DNA of 64,000 bases from Lagopus muta (lineage: Eukaryota > Chordata > Aves > Galliformes > Phasianidae), in NCBI RefSeq assembly GCF_023343835.1, contig NC_064437.1, forward strand, positions 14,930,501-14,994,500, given 5' to 3'. A program made the translations under genes and the position numbers. The notes under the pieces were generated by a model. It did no database searches. It saw nothing but the letters and a program-made list of their open reading frames with translations, and was not told the DNA's origin. Shown piece by piece: positions 1 to 13,614 of this stretch; position 1 is the stretch's first letter; each line of letters starts with the position of its first letter.

Positions 1-3000
1 GGTGATGTGAATTTTATCATTGCTTTCAGCACATGCCATCACCAGGAGTGTACTGCTTTTGCTGTGAATAACTGAGGCAAGTCTTCTCTTCTCTTGTCTT
101 CTCTTGTTTCTCTCAATGTAAAAATTCTAAGTATTGCTTTTCCCTATTTTTTTTTAAATATTATTTTTAGGATCAATGAGAACATGATCTTTCCATGGGA
201 GAGAGAAATTAACCTCCAAAAATTCTTTCTCATACACAAATTTAAATATTGCTCTCAGGAGAGTGATGTAGCACTGGAATTGCTATCTTCTCCCAACAAT
301 TTAGACTTTGGTAAAGAAAATAGATAAATCACTGTAGAGCTTTGATGGCTGAAAAGATTGATTAATAATTAATTTAAAAGCAAAAGACCTTTCCTTTGTG
401 TCCCAGATTTCAGCCGCTCAGAAGATTCTCACATGTAGTTTAGCATTTGAGTGCTGTGGACATGTTTGTTTTGATGGCCTTCCCTACACTGCAGATGTTT
501 TCTTCCTTTGCTTTTATTTATGCATTATTTATAAAGATATAAATGTCAAATTCATTCTGAGTGTTTCAATGAGGTTACGACATCTTGAAAGAGCCAATAT
601 GACAGCCATTATTTTGAGTGTGAGTATGAAGGCCTATTCTACTTGTTTTATAACCTTTTTTGGGTGGCACCGGCACACTGGTTGTTTTCGGGATGAGCAT
701 AGTCCTGTTTTTCGGTGTTCACCTGCTCTTGCATGCAGTTTCATTTGCTTTTCCTCTCCAAATGTATGTTTTGTCAGATTTGTGTTGAGCTGGACTCCAA
801 CAGGAAAACCTAAGTCTGTATGCTGGGTTAGTGGTACAACTGGGGAACTTTGCAGACTGCAGTCACCTGACAGGATGACTCGAAACTGGCCCTTTGAATT
901 CAGTTAAATTAGCTTAAGTAATCTTGACTTCACTTTTTCAGCTGCAGTGGGCCTAAGACAGGGGCTCAATCCAAGCCAATTTGTCGAAGGACAGAAGCTT
1001 CAGCATCCTTTTGAAATCTTTTCAGATGTACTCAGAGTGCTTCTACCCCAGGCAACCTTTGATTTGAGATACTCATGTGACTGATCCCAGAAGAGGCAAT
1101 AAGCTGAGTTTTGTCTTTCTTTTAATTATTAATTGTCCTGTGCTAGGCACTTTTGATACAAAATATTGAATATCTTGTGTGGGTGAAGACATTTGTTTGC
1201 TGATGGTGTACAAACTGAAACACTCCAACTTTCTTTCACTTTTACTTATTTATAAATTTAAATAATGAATTAAAATCTGTAATAATTTTAATTTGGGTTG
1301 TTGCTATCATTCATAATTTACACCTGAAATGCTTTGTAAAATTCAGTTCAATAGTTCCTCTTGTCATTAAATCCTCAATTATGTCCTAGCTATAGTCTTC
1401 TGACCTCAATCCTTTAAAAAGGGGGATGGCTGTCAGATATTTGGCACTGAAATGTAGCTACAACCTTCTGGTGTTGATATTCATGGTAGTGCATCTTGTC
1501 AGGTATGCAGGGTGCAGCAACTTCTCAAGGCCTGAGTCTGTGAAGAGCTGTCTAGATCTTCTGGCTTACAGAATGAGAGGCACTTCAGCCTGCTTTAACC
1601 ATGAACTTTATTTACCTTAGTCAGAAGTTAAGATTTAGTTGCAGTGTCAGATGAATTCTTCATAATGTGCTTTATGTTTCGTACAGCAATACTATGAGTA
1701 GGGTGAAAAGGAAAGGGAAAGGGTGCAAGACTGCTTTGCAAGCATAGCATTGGAATTGAACTCCAGTTTGCTAAGAGCAATTGTTTGTCTCAGTAATAAA
1801 CAACAGCTTGTCTTGATACAAAGTAAAGAAGGAGCTGTTGTGTTGAATGGAATGGAGGTGGGGAAGATGAAGGGATCTTAGCTGCAGGGAAGGATCCTCA
1901 ATTTTATCTATGAAACTAGAACTTGAATGCCTTTGTGGGTAAATGCCGTGTGCAGGGCTGAGTGGATGTTCACTGGCTGGGCCTCAGAGGAAGGACGGGG
2001 GAGCAGTGTGCTCTTTGGGGTTCTGAGAAGCACTGGATGACTTCTTGGCTTCGTGAAGATGAAACTTGCTCTGGCAACAGAACGGTCAGGGAAATTTGAC
2101 AAGAGGTGAGAAGGGATAAGAGTGTGTGACAGGGCTGTTTTTACATTGTGGAAGGAAGAAGCGAGAGCTGGAATTCACAGCCTGACATTTCTGAATGTGT
2201 AAAGTAAACCAAAGGAAGCTGGTGGGTGCTGACCCAGAGCTGATTTGCTCCCGCTTGTCAAGTGATGTGGACAGGAGGACAGCAAGGAAGCATTGGGCTC
2301 TGCTTGAACTTAAGGGGCAGCTAATGGTGTGAGGGCACTGTTCACTAAGAAACATCACAAAGTGCTCTGTGCTGCTCTGGTGCTGGTGTCTGAGGCCAGC
2401 AGTGCTGTTGTGCTCAGTTCCCAGCTCCAGAGCTGCTTCTCTGCTGTTGGAAATCTCCTAATGCAGAGAAGGCCCTAAACAGTCATAGATGCAATTACTT
2501 TTTTTTGTTCTGTTGAATCAGCTCAGAACCCCTGGAAAAATGAGATAGGGGATACAGGGTGACCTGTATCCCTTCCAGACTTTGATTTCTCCTGCCTGCA
2601 TACTTGCTTGTGGGGAGAGATGTGTGGCTTGAGCAGTTGGATGGCAAGGGGATCCTGTGGCAAAGGGATGAATCTGGCTGCCAAAACCTCCCCTGGGAAG
2701 CGGGCCCCACCAGAGGCGCTTACCTGGAATGATTGATCCAAAGAGTGCCTAGCAAGAGTTAACACTACAAAAATAATTGCAGAGGCAATACTTTTGCATT
2801 ATATTTTGGTAACTTTTATAGCAATTTATCTCCTACTTATTTCACCCGTGAACAGGAAATATGTGAGAGTTTGTTTGATTTTAATAAACTGCAAGTAGTC
2901 GGTTCCTGTAAGTTTCCAAGGCCAGCTCCAAGAATGTTACTTGTCATGTGGAGTCACATGAAGCAAGAAATCCCAGACAGTAAGCCTGCCTGTGTTATCT

Positions 3001-6000
3001 AATGCTTGTCTTTCTCCTATTCTTGTCACAATTGTTGCAGTTACAGTGATGAAAAGCCTCTCTTGATGTTCATTCAGCCTGACTGCTCTTGTATGTTCTG
3101 GTGATGGAGGTAACAAAACCTGTGACTTTATCCAGGAAAAAAATAACACTCTAAAATATTCCTTTGGCTTTTCTAATGGAATTGTTTTTCACTGTATATT
3201 TCTGTTAATAGCAGTTGGCTTCTAGTTAACAAATACAATGCCCTGTGAAAATAATTGGTTATTAGGATTGGATTGGTTCCTGTGGTGCCCTTAGTGCTGC
3301 AGCTTTTGCTGGCTAGCTGTGACTTTGCTCATGTGCACAGCAGAGTTGTTTACATGCTTGGAATATGCTAGAGGCAAGGAGAAAGGAACGGCCTTAATGT
3401 GATGGAGCTAGATGCTCTGTGGGGGAGGCCTCAGCTGTTTGTAACAGGATCAAATGTTGGTCAATGTTTTGGGAAGAATGAGGTTACTGTTTATTAGAAA
3501 ACTTAAGAATAATATATTACATGTTTTCCAGCCATCCTTAAAACGATGTATTTCTGATCCAGTCAATGAACATGTCACTCTTCTGTATTTTTGAACTCTG
3601 AGTGTCAGTGGTGTGCAGTAGGAGCATCTATGCAAACCACTCCTTTTTGGCTCTGGCTGCCTCTCGATGCCACCTTTGGTACAGAAACAGGGAGATGCCA
3701 GGTTTTCTTTCATGAAAAGCCCAGTGATGGCAGTGTTGAGGGCGTAGCTGGAATGTTGTGACTACTGTTGGGTTTGTTTTAAAGGCAACTGTGAGGATAT
3801 ATTGGCTCTGTAGAATAAGAAAATGGCTATTCTAGCATCAAGCCATCAACGTGAGAAAATGGCTTATCCCTTATTGCAAAGTATAAAAGCTGGAGGGAGA
3901 AGAAAGAAGAAACAGCTCTTGAAGACTGGAGAAAACAGCTGAAAACCTCCTCCTCTCCCTCCAGAGCTATTTTTTGTCAGTGACAAAACTGTGGGATGAG
4001 CAAAGCTGATTTGTATCTGCAGCAGGTCGTGGCTGTGATCTGAAAATGTATCCCCAGGAAAAACAGCAAGTGCCTGTCTGCGTGGGAGGGAGCACACCAA
4101 GTTGAGCTGGCTGGCTCTGAACCCGGAGTTCCTGTTTGCTTTCTGCCATCTTCCAGGTGATGCTTAAAATCTCCCAATAAGGGCCTTAAATCACAGTGCA
4201 TTCTGTGCTAGGCTGTTCACAGCCCGTCAGCTGTTGCGTGGCAGGCTGGGCTTTCAGCAGGGTAGGTCCTGAGAGGAAGGAGTTGAGAAACGCGGTTTGC
4301 AGGGTAGGGCTGGGGATGGGGAAGGAAGGAATGGAGAAATCTCAGAAAACTGTGTCAGAATAAGAGGCTTCTAGAACTAAGGCTAGGTGCCTGTTGGAAA
4401 TCCCTTCTCTAAAACAAACCTGACAAATAGTCTTGTACTCATTTACCAGAATTCAAGCTTGTTGTTATGGTTGCATGGTTTCTTGCATTCTTAGGCTGAT
4501 TTGGTGTTGAACCAGCAGCATGGTGCATTGTGTTGTCTGGGCCCATCTCCCAGGGGAGGTATTTTGAATGGTTATTCCCCAGTAAATCCAGTGTGTGGTT
4601 CTGGAGTTAAGGGCTTGCCTTCACAGGCCACTGAGAGATTATTCAAGTCTGTCCAAGGTGTGAATTTCACGTGGGTTGCTTTATATCCAAGGCAGAATAA
4701 TTGAGAGAGTTACTCTGATTCTGAGCAAGAATGAAGCAGTTTAACCAATCCATTTTTTAATTTATATGCTTTTTGTCTCTTAAGAAGTAATCCAAAGAGC
4801 TTTGTGCAGACAAAGCCTCAAAGTGGATTGTGTTACACAGGAAGGCTGCTCGTAAGGATTTGGGAAGGTTTATGTGGACATAGGAGCATTACTGCTCAAG
4901 AATAGTACTTACGTTTTAAAGGCACTCTGTTCTTTCATCTGACTTTAATATTCAGGCAACTCCTTCTGGCTCAGCTAACCTTAAGCAGAAATTACGAGAG
5001 GAATGTGGACTGACTTCAGTCTTTGCAACAGACCTTTGAAACATTGTTATGACTTCTTAAAACCATCATTAACTGTGTGATTACTGATGCTGCCTAATGT
5101 TGGGATAATTTGTTGCACAAGGTAAGGACAGGCCTCTCCATTTTGCTTATCAGTATACTGCTGCAGTCTCTTTTCCCCTCCTTCAGCTTCCCTTTCCTTC
5201 TGCTGCTTTAGTAGGAAGGGTGAAAGGCTGAACTACTGTATGAATTTTTCCTTTGTCATTTTTGGTTGTTTAAAATAAGCTGTGGTGTCTGTGCAGCAGC
5301 ACCTAGTTTATTTCCTTTTTGGCTACTGAGTGTGGGCAATTATTAAACATCATAATGAATTTCTGCTCTAACTAAATGCTTATAAGTAGGTGCTTATAGG
5401 TGTCATGTGGGGCTCTGGATTATGAGGGAAGTCCATGTGTGCTGCAGCGCAGAATTATCTCTATAGACTATTGCCATGCTTTAGGATTTATTGGATATGA
5501 ATAGTTAGCATGTTTATTTAAATCAAGTTATGCTGGAGACTGGAAGGTTCTGAATGTTTTTCCTGCTATAGTGGCAATTACAAAACCAAATGTTGTGGTT
5601 TCCTTGCTGAATATATTAAGTTTTATTGCCCTATTAAAGACTTGGTCCTAGAGGCTGAGGATTGATTCTGTACTAAGGTTTAATCCACCACATGTGCAAA
5701 TCTGGGCAGAGGATGGATGCTTCTCCCTTGAGCAGATGAGGAATCTTTCATCTACACACAGAATGTGTGCTTTGTGTTGCCTTTCTTCTCCATTGAAACT
5801 GCCACACAGTAGTTTCTGTGGTAGTGCTGCTCTGAGAATAGGACTGAGGGCAGTTCCTTTTGCATCGTTCGTCAGAAAAGCAGCAGATGGCTGCTAGTGT
5901 GCATAAGCTCTTAACCTCAGGCTGGTGAGGAAGGGCCTGAATGTGTGTGTTGTCCTCTTTGGTTGACTCATCAAATTGGTGATTTGTTGAATGCCTTACC

Positions 6001-7581
6001 TTTACAGTTAAAGAAAGTGACAAACAAATACATATATTTTTTTTCTCTTTTTGTAGGTATCTAAAGTGGCTAACCATCAAACCTCCCTTTGTGCATTCTT
6101 GTTGGTTTTGTGTTGTTACTCCCAGACTTACTTATGTACAGCATTGATAAACAGAAGCAACCCCAAGGAAATGTGTATTTAATGCCTCAAAAGAGCACAG
6201 CTGTCATGAAGTTGAACTTAGTCAATGTTACTGTAGGAAGAAAAGTGTGAATGGAAAACAGAGACCTCTGAGAGTACTTGAAATGACCAAAAAGCTGAAA
6301 TTCTGGTGTAAGAAAAGAAGGAAAAAACCCCAACCAACTAGGCTAACAGCCCTCTTGCTTCTGGGTACATCTAGACTTTTCAAAACAAAATGCAACAATG
6401 AAGGGGACAATGGATACATGAGAATCAATGAACGTTAGAAATCAGTAAGTAAGGGACTTAACTCTGCTTCTATTTTACATTTTAAGCATTAGGAAACATA
6501 ATTCAAGTCACTTGATGAAGATAATGAAACAGATCATGCAAAAAAACCATATAAATATCCTTTAATACTTCCTTGTATTCGTGAAGGTGCAGAATGTGAT
6601 ATTGTGTCATTCTAACAGAAGATGAGTTTCTTTAAATCCATCATAAGGATTTGATATTCTAGGGATAGAATGCAAATCAGCAGTGCTGCAACTCAGCTGT
6701 TAAAAATAGTGTACTGAAAAGTTTGTGGGCCTGCAGACAACAATCTTTTAATAACTATTGACACAGAGGGTCTTAAAATTAACAGTGGCAGAGTAGAGAA
6801 GGGGAGGGTAGGTGACTGTGTTAGCTGTGTTCCAGACAGGCTGACGTTAATCTTCATCAAAGTACTGGAAAAGTTACAGCTGTGTTCAGTTGATTAAAAA
6901 AACCAACCAAACAAAAAAAAAAAAACAACCCCACAACGTTATACAGTTTAATGCCAATCTACATCACTTCATGGGAAACACATCTTAGTGACATGCTGGA
7001 AACCAGATTTGACTTGGGAAAGGGATTTGTGTGAGATGTAAGACAGGTACACCTTCCAAAGGCATGGGATACAGCTGCAGGAAGATGGTCCTTCCCTTGC
7101 AGGCCACTGCTGCAACCTGTCTCCATCCTTCTGCTACCTGTAGTTCCCTTCATCAACAACAGCTGGGGTAGCTAGCTCGGACTTCAGTGTCCCCCTTGGA
7201 GGCTCCTGTTCAGGCATGTTAGAGCATGTGCTATTTTGCAGAAGTAAATGAACTAAGAACTGACTAACTGGCATTTAACAGTTAGTCACTGGTGGTGAAT
7301 CATTATCAGATGTGAATGCTTCCAGAAATCTGTCTTAAGGGGTTGAAACGAGGCGAAACTCTACTGAAACTTTTCATCATATGTCTGGAGACAGGACAGG
7401 GTCCGTGCTGATACAGCCAGCAGGTCTTGTTGCGGTAGGCAGTGCTGTAAGTGAGGGCAAGGCTGTTTATTCAGAGGATTTTGCACTGTGTGCGTGCGAG
7501 TGAGTTGGAGCAGTGGGCAACAGGAGATGAGAGCAGTGCTGGAGTTGTGTATGATTCTAAAGTTGGAGCAGCTTCTTTGTA
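1..7581. other. Non-coding AT-rich DNA, probable LRRC8D 5' intron or upstream region
   Basis: I see no reading frame with recognisable protein domains, no CpG island and no convincing exon here. Open frames are short, and the longest (398-907, +) begins at GTG and resembles nothing I know. There is a small pyrimidine tandem repeat near 78-112 and an A-rich patch near 6898-6926. Because the LRRC8D coding exon starts only two bases after its splice acceptor, and no CpG island promoter lies between here and that exon, this DNA is best read as a long 5' non-coding intron of LRRC8D. Undetected 5' UTR exons could be present, since they cannot be recognised from sequence alone. Confidence 0.5.
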
Positions 7582-7734
7582 CGGAGCACTGGAACAGGCT
7601 GCCTAGGGAGGTTGTGGAATCTCCTCCAGACATATTCAAAATCCACCTGGATGCTTTCCTGTAAGGAAAGCAGGGGCTTGGAGCTACATGATCTCCAGAG
7701 TCTCTTCCAACCTCTACAATTCTGTGATTCTGTG
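7582..7734 (+). mobile_element. CR1 LINE, 5'-truncated 3' end
   Basis: The stretch matches the 3' untranslated end of avian CR1 retrotransposons, with phrases such as 'ggaacaggctgcc', 'gttgtggaatctcc' and 'cttccaacctctacaattctg'. It ends in two copies of the octamer ATTCTGTG, the 3' terminus typical of CR1, so the orientation is plus. Only about 150 bases remain, as expected for severe 5' truncation during target-primed reverse transcription. It encodes nothing. The 147-codon minus-strand frame overlapping it is antisense to CR1 and should not be called a gene. Confidence 0.9.
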
Positions 7735-10700
7735 GAAGTGTTACGTTAGGCAAGCAAAGATTTTGTGTACATTTTAACTTAGTCTTCAGGGCTAAATGCA
7801 GCAATAATAAGAGTGCAGTGGTCTCTGTTGTCCCCTTGGCTTCAGTAATTCATAAATGATAAGTAAGATGTTCCTCATATGCTGAAATAACCAAGCTCCA
7901 GCAGGCATTGCTTGGTAGCATATATATTGCACATCTCTATTAATACACGTGAACCATATGCTTGCATAGTGCCTCCAGTAGGTCTTATGTTAGGTGTTCT
8001 GAGAGCCATGGAAGAAACTATGGTCCACAAGTGATTATGAAGTTTCTTGACCATGTGGTATGGCATCTGATGGACTCTCATGCCACGAAGTAATTCCTGC
8101 CTGCAAGGTGGATGAGCTTGTGTGCAACTCTGTGCAAACTGTGCTCTCCTGCACCTGGAGTTGATCCTCCTTACATATAACCAGATTTGGAATCTTTGTG
8201 CTGCTCATCTCTTGTGAGGTAGTATGACTGATCTTTTTGCTCCTCCTGTTGAAGAGCAGTGACAGAGACAAGTAGAATGAATAGAACATGTGTAGTGGGA
8301 GGCCTTTGAGTAATGAGATTATAGACAACAGATTTTTTTGTTTTGTTCCAAGTTTTTTTCCATAGTGGATGGTTAACTTCTGGATCTCTCTGCCACGTGA
8401 TATCATTATGGGTAGGAGTTAATTTGATCCTAGAAAGGATTAGAGATCTCAGAGAATGAAATTGTTTGTTTATTCTGTGAATAACGTGAATTTATAAATT
8501 CTTGTTTTAAGGTTTAAAAACAATTGGCAACAATGGGGTCTAACATAGTGGACAGATTATTTTATAACTGTTTACTAGGAAACTTATTTTGCTGTAACAT
8601 CTGTTTCTAGCTACTCCCAACAACAGGAACTAGTGATTCAGAGATCTGTTTCTAAATTTAATATGAGAAGGAGCATAATGGTGGCTTCAGGAGCACTGAG
8701 GGTGTGTGTGTGAATAGGAGCTGGTGATAAAGGCAGAACTCACCCTGTGTGAAATGTGTTGTTGTGCCTCTGATTTCAGGGCACAGATGCTGATACACAA
8801 ACAGGATACTTGTGTCAGAGTAACAAACTGGTTCTGAGCATTCAGCGTTTTGGTCATAGTATTGTACAGTGTCACTCCATTGTATTTAAAGTAATTGATC
8901 TACAGAAAAACTGCACAGTCTTTATTTTGAAGATTGATGTCTTTACAAGTGAATGAAGGAAAGGGAGTGAAGGAACAAGATTTAAGATGTGGAAGGAAGA
9001 AGGCCTGGCTGTGTTTTTCGATAAGCAAAAGTCTCCAGATTCCATCATTAACTGCCTCTTACATTTGCTTTGGAGAAAGCTTCTGTCTTTTCTTAAATGG
9101 AGTTAAAAATGTTTCCAACTTCATTGCTCTACTTTTTTTTCCTTTATTTTTCCTCCCAAGGGTATATGCAGGCATGCATACGCACAACCATAGCTTTCTT
9201 TATGACAATTACATCTGGTAGCTACTACTGGGCAGAAAACCTTGGCAGGCAGGTATAGGTGCAGGCATAATGCCTTGTGAAGGTTTAAATTTCAGCAAAT
9301 GCAGGACATCAAACTCTCCAGCCTCTCTGTTCTTCCGGGTAGGATTGGTTATAGGAGTGGTCATGCCATTCCTGGCCCAAATGGGATCCGTGAGAGGACT
9401 TGCTTTGACAATCTGTGTTAGGATGAAATGAACACCTTAGTAGTAATACCTCCTTGGGCTGCCTGTCGAGCTTGGATTGGTATCCTTTGGCAATCAAGCA
9501 GGGAAGGCGGAACTTTGAACAGAGGCAAATACAGCTGAAGTCATAGGTGCTCTGAAAAGCAGCATCAATAATCATAGGCTGAGTGTGATGTTTTGTGGCT
9601 CTTATATGAAGGCTGCATTTCTCCCTGTGTACAGTCACTCCACCACAAGTTAAATTCTTTGTTGAAGAAAGCTCTATTTTGAAATGCCGAGTCTGAAGCA
9701 CAAATGATATGCTGGAGCAAAAGACTCCTGGGGGATTTTTTTTTATGAGATGGATTTTATTTGTTAAATGGGTTTTCAGTAGTTGTTCAGTACGTGCTAT
9801 TGTATTGCTTGCATGATGTCTTACAGTGTCACTGGTCTGATCTGGACTGTGATGATTGCATGAATTGCATCATTTGCTAACTGTGGAAAGATGGCTGGAT
9901 CCAAGAGACATTTGTGTGTGCGTGTATTTTATAGTGTAATTGTAAATTGTAAATTAAAGATATTCAGTTAATGCCAAAGATGAGCAGTATTCATGTTCTT
10001 GGTGTTCTTGTCTGCCCACAGGAGTTCCAAGAGTCAAAGCAGATCACAGAGGAAGCTGAAGTTGCTTTTGTATTTTGTTTGTGAGCAGGAAGTAATGAAA
10101 TAAGTTATGTAGTCTTAAGACATCTTGGAAATTGAGACTTTTAAGTGATCTTTGGGCTTCTACCAAGGAACATGCTTCTGGCAATCTGGTTTTGTGTATT
10201 AGAAGAAAAAAATAAAAAACCACTAGAAATCCCTTGGCTTTAATTTATAGAGAAATAACTGTACTTTGCTAATATGTTGGCCACGTTGGTTTCTAGCGTA
10301 TGGTTGTGGCAATTCATAATTTTATACCGTGTGGTTTTCAGTGACTTAAATTACTAGGAAGAAATAGTTTGGCCTGTGTTGATCTGTGAGATGGTGTTAC
10401 ATTTGGCTGGGAGACCTTGTCTAGGAGCTGGAGGATCAGGCCTGTGGCCTGTTGTGGCTTTGACAGAGACAGCTGTCTCAGGGCAGGCTGGTGGCTATAG
10501 CCTTGGTGTGTAATAGGAGAATCTGATGGTCCCTTGCTGACCTTTGCCTTCCTCAATAGAATTGCAGCACTGCTAATTGTAAAGCTTAAATGCAAGCTCA
10601 ACATTGAAAGCTTGAATTTTTCGTGTTAAGCCTTTTGCTCATTGCAGTAAAACTTTCATTTTGATTCTGTGTTATACAGTGAGGGGGTAGAGGGATTTTT

Positions 10701-12335
10701 ATTCAGATCTCTGTTCAAATTACAGCTATTCACAAGCAGCAACTCAGAAGAAAGAGGTTATTGTATGTAACTGGCTAATTTCAAATGTGCCATCATCACA
10801 TTTCTTTTTGTGTGTGCTGACTGAAGACAGTAAAGATTACTTAATAAATGACTCATTATTACTCTTATTTATATAACTAAGATCCTGTAGTCTAAGTCTG
10901 TTGGCATTTACTTCCACGAGAGTTCTGACTTTTGGTGGGGGTTTTGTTTTTGTTTTAAAGCTACTTCACGATTACTCATTTTGTTTGTACATTTTTTGTA
11001 TGTGTACAGCCAATTGTATCTCCTCTTTATAGGGATGGAAGTAAAGCTTTATTACGATCTATCTAACTTAATTTGACAACACATGAATCAATGATTTGGC
11101 ACTGCTTCAGCACAAAACCTATGCTGAAGTCTAAGAGATCTTATTCCCAGATTAACCAAAAGTGGAAACCTCATCTGTGCTTTTTGCTTGAAAAGCATGG
11201 CTGCAGCCCGTGAGGCCCTTGTGCTGCTGAAAAATATATGCAGCTGCTCACATAGCTAGATAAAGAGTTCTGGTGTGGATGGGGTGAGTGAACACTGTTG
11301 CAGGCTTACTTTTGAACCACAGGGAACATACTGATATGAGGAAGAGTTCCCAGCTGTAAAATGTGTGTGTGTATGTAAGTAGCAGAATTTTCTACTGGGT
11401 TATGTCCTGCTGTGAAATCTTTGCTAAATCATGTCATGAAACAGTCACGTGATAAGGAGTAATTCCAGCACACTGCTAACATTTTAAAACTCTTTTTGAA
11501 TGTCTTGATTTGTGACTTTTCTGGTGATCAAAATGTTGCTAATATAGAAGATAAAAGGATTTTGTTTCTAACCCATGGCATAGACTTAAAGGTTCTTCCT
11601 TTTACAGCCAGTCAAGCTTGAAACTGTTGCCTCCCTCAATAATCCTGACATGTTATACAATATGAAATGTGGTGCAATTCAACTGAACTTTCGGGCTGTA
11701 ATCTTTCAGAGGCAGGATACTTGGATTGCACAATGTAAGGCCTTGATACAGAATGGGAAATTGAATCTTTTATACAGTGTAAGTATTAAGTACTAGCAGT
11801 GTGTAGATGTTTGTCTAAAAGTTACGATTTTTTTGTTTGATTACCAAGGAACTCTGACCAAGACCCAGGTCTGAGCCTTGCAAAAAGGGATAGGATAAGG
11901 AGCACAGAGCATATAGTGCTACTATTGTGAAAGGCATCTGATGCTTGGAGTAATGAGACAGAGGGAGGATGCCCCTCATGAGTCAGGAAGAGGATTGCCA
12001 TAAAGGTCTGTTATATAAAGAATGTTTTAACCCAGTGGTAACTCTGACTCTCATGTCAGAGCAAGCAACACGGCGAGCCAGTAAGCCTATTTTGGGACAA
12101 GGCTTCAACTTTCCACTAAAGTTAAAGAAAGATGCTTGTCTGACTGATAACCAGCTGTTGTACTGGCCTTTCCCTTTCTCCAATTCAAACCAAGAATAGC
12201 AGCCATACTGTGCCTGCTTATACGTGATTCAACTTTGGTATTCCTGTAAAGGCCTTGAGGTCCAGAATCAGTTCACTGTGAGCATGGATATGGCTGTGTC
12301 CATGTGCAAAAAAACCCTGCAGATTCTGCAGCTTG
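7735..12335. other. Non-coding DNA between CR1 and mariner remnants
   Basis: No gene, RNA gene or recognisable repeat could be supported here. Composition is AT-rich with scattered T and A tracts. The short open frames on both strands have no family resemblance and lack splice or start context, so they were left out. Confidence 0.5.
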
Positions 12336-13574
12336 CAGTAGGGATTGAACCTTCCTGCCAGTATCCCATTGCATGTTGTTACCATGTGTGACAGATGGCA
12401 TCAGAGGAGCGCCCTGACAAAATGGCGTCTAACTTAGAAGTGCATATGCAAATGTAAATTGAGTTCCTCCATGTGGAAAAAATGGCACCCACTGACATTC
12501 CTTGATGCTTATTGGATGTTTATGGAGACCAAACAGTGAATATGAGTGCAGTGAGGCAGAGAGTGTTGCGTTTCAGCAATGGTGGCAACAGTGTGAAAGA
12601 CAAGCCATGTTCTGGGTGACTGCGCATAGCTGTCACACTACAAAATGAAGAGCATCTTGATCGGCTCATCTATGTGAATCAGCAGGTTACAACCAGGGAA
12701 CTGTGTAAGGAGCTGAATATTCACTTCAGTGCATTGAAAACAATAGTGGCAACATTGGAATGTTGCAAAGTTTGCGCTACGTGGGTCCCGGGAACGCTCA
12801 CACAGAAACAGGAAGAATACGGTGTGCAAGTTTGACAGGCCTATTGAACCAATGTGAAGTTGAATGTGACGGTTTCTTGGATTGCACCATTACTGGTATT
12901 GAGATGTGATGTCACCACTACAAGCTGGAGTCAAAATGGCAGTCTGTAGAGTGGTGATGTGTGAATTCCCCATTGCAGAAAAATTTCAAGACATAGGTCG
13001 TAGTGGGTAAAATGATGTGTACTGTCTTTTGGGATAGGAAATGGATAATCCTTCTGGATTTCCTGGAACTTGAACAAACCGTCATCTCTGACTGCTATAT
13101 CACAATACTGACCAAGCTGAAAGCTCAAACTTCCCGTGTCTGGCCAGATAAGAAGACAACTTTCTCTTTGCATCGCAGTAATGCCAGGCTCCATATCAGT
13201 TTGAAGACCATAGAGCACATTGCCTGTCTTGTCTGCACTGTCCTACCACACCCACCATACAGTCTGGATTTGTTGCCCTCTGGCTTCTGTCTCATCAGGC
13301 TGATGAAGGATAGACTGTGTGGGCAACATTTTCTCAGCAACAATGCTGTCATAGCAGCTGTGGAACAATGGGTCACTTCCGCTGGTGCAGATTTTTACGA
13401 GCATGGCATGCAAGCTCTTGTTCATTGCTGGCAAAGATGTGTAGTTAATGGTGGTGACTATGTTGAAAAATAACGTCTTGTAGCTGAGAATTTGTTCTAT
13501 CAAATAAAGTTATTATGCTCTTTATTGTAGTTTCTATGGAAAATAAATAGGAGGCATTACTTTTAGAGCAAACT
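12336..13574 (+). mobile_element. Galluhop-type mariner DNA transposon, 5'-incomplete and inactivated
   Basis: A decayed Tc1/mariner transposon. Its 5' part reads through a leader that resembles Galluhop ('ttgaaccttcctgcca', 'gtgacagatggca'), then a transposase with many stops. N-terminal helix-turn-helix pieces survive in fragments (for example CKELNIHFSALKTIV). From 13003 a frame stays open for 156 codons and covers the DD34D catalytic half through the family C-terminus, including TVLPHPPYS-like, ADFYEHGMQALVH and GGDYVEK motifs. Catalytic residues are lost: the family's HDNARPH-like motif is HRSNARLH (Asp to Ser) and the SDF-like motif has Asp to Gly. The 3' end closes with a terminal-repeat-like AGGAGGCATTAC segment near 13550-13574. 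The matching 5' inverted repeat is not visible, so the left end is truncated and the start coordinate is approximate. Galluhop is known mainly from galliform genomes, which supports the host assignment. Confidence 0.88.
13003..13473 (+). pseudogene. Mariner transposase C-terminal half, catalytically dead
   Basis: This is the longest uninterrupted part of the Galluhop transposase, about 156 codons. It spans the second and third acidic positions of the DD34D catalytic domain. The second motif reads HRSNARLH where an active mariner has Asp before Asn-Ala-Arg. The third region reads YSLDLLPSGF where the family has a PSDF-like motif, so that Asp is also gone. The C-terminus ending in GGDYVEK and a stop is preserved. 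Upstream sequence in all frames carries stops. It is a fossil with no expected product. Confidence 0.85.
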
Positions 13575-13614
13575 CTGTGTGTGCGTGTATCTATATATAT
13601 ACATGCATGCATAT
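13575..13614. repeat. TG/TA-rich simple repeat flanking the mariner 3' end
   Basis: A short run of alternating TG followed by TA dinucleotides and CATG units lies directly beside the mariner terminus. Mariner elements insert at TA, so a TA-rich flank is unsurprising. Confidence 0.7.

Noticed and set aside
398..907. 169-codon plus-strand open frame
   Set aside because: It starts at GTG rather than ATG, has no recognisable domain, and lies in AT-rich DNA where frames of this size can arise by chance. A repeated ILSVSM word inside it is not enough to support a protein.
2707..2721. CTCF-like CCACCAGAGGCGCT word
   Set aside because: It lacks one G of the AGRKGGC core, so the spacing of the motif is broken.
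7361..7804. 147-codon minus-strand open frame
   Set aside because: It runs antisense through the CR1 3' end at 7582-7734, so it is a repeat shadow and not a gene.
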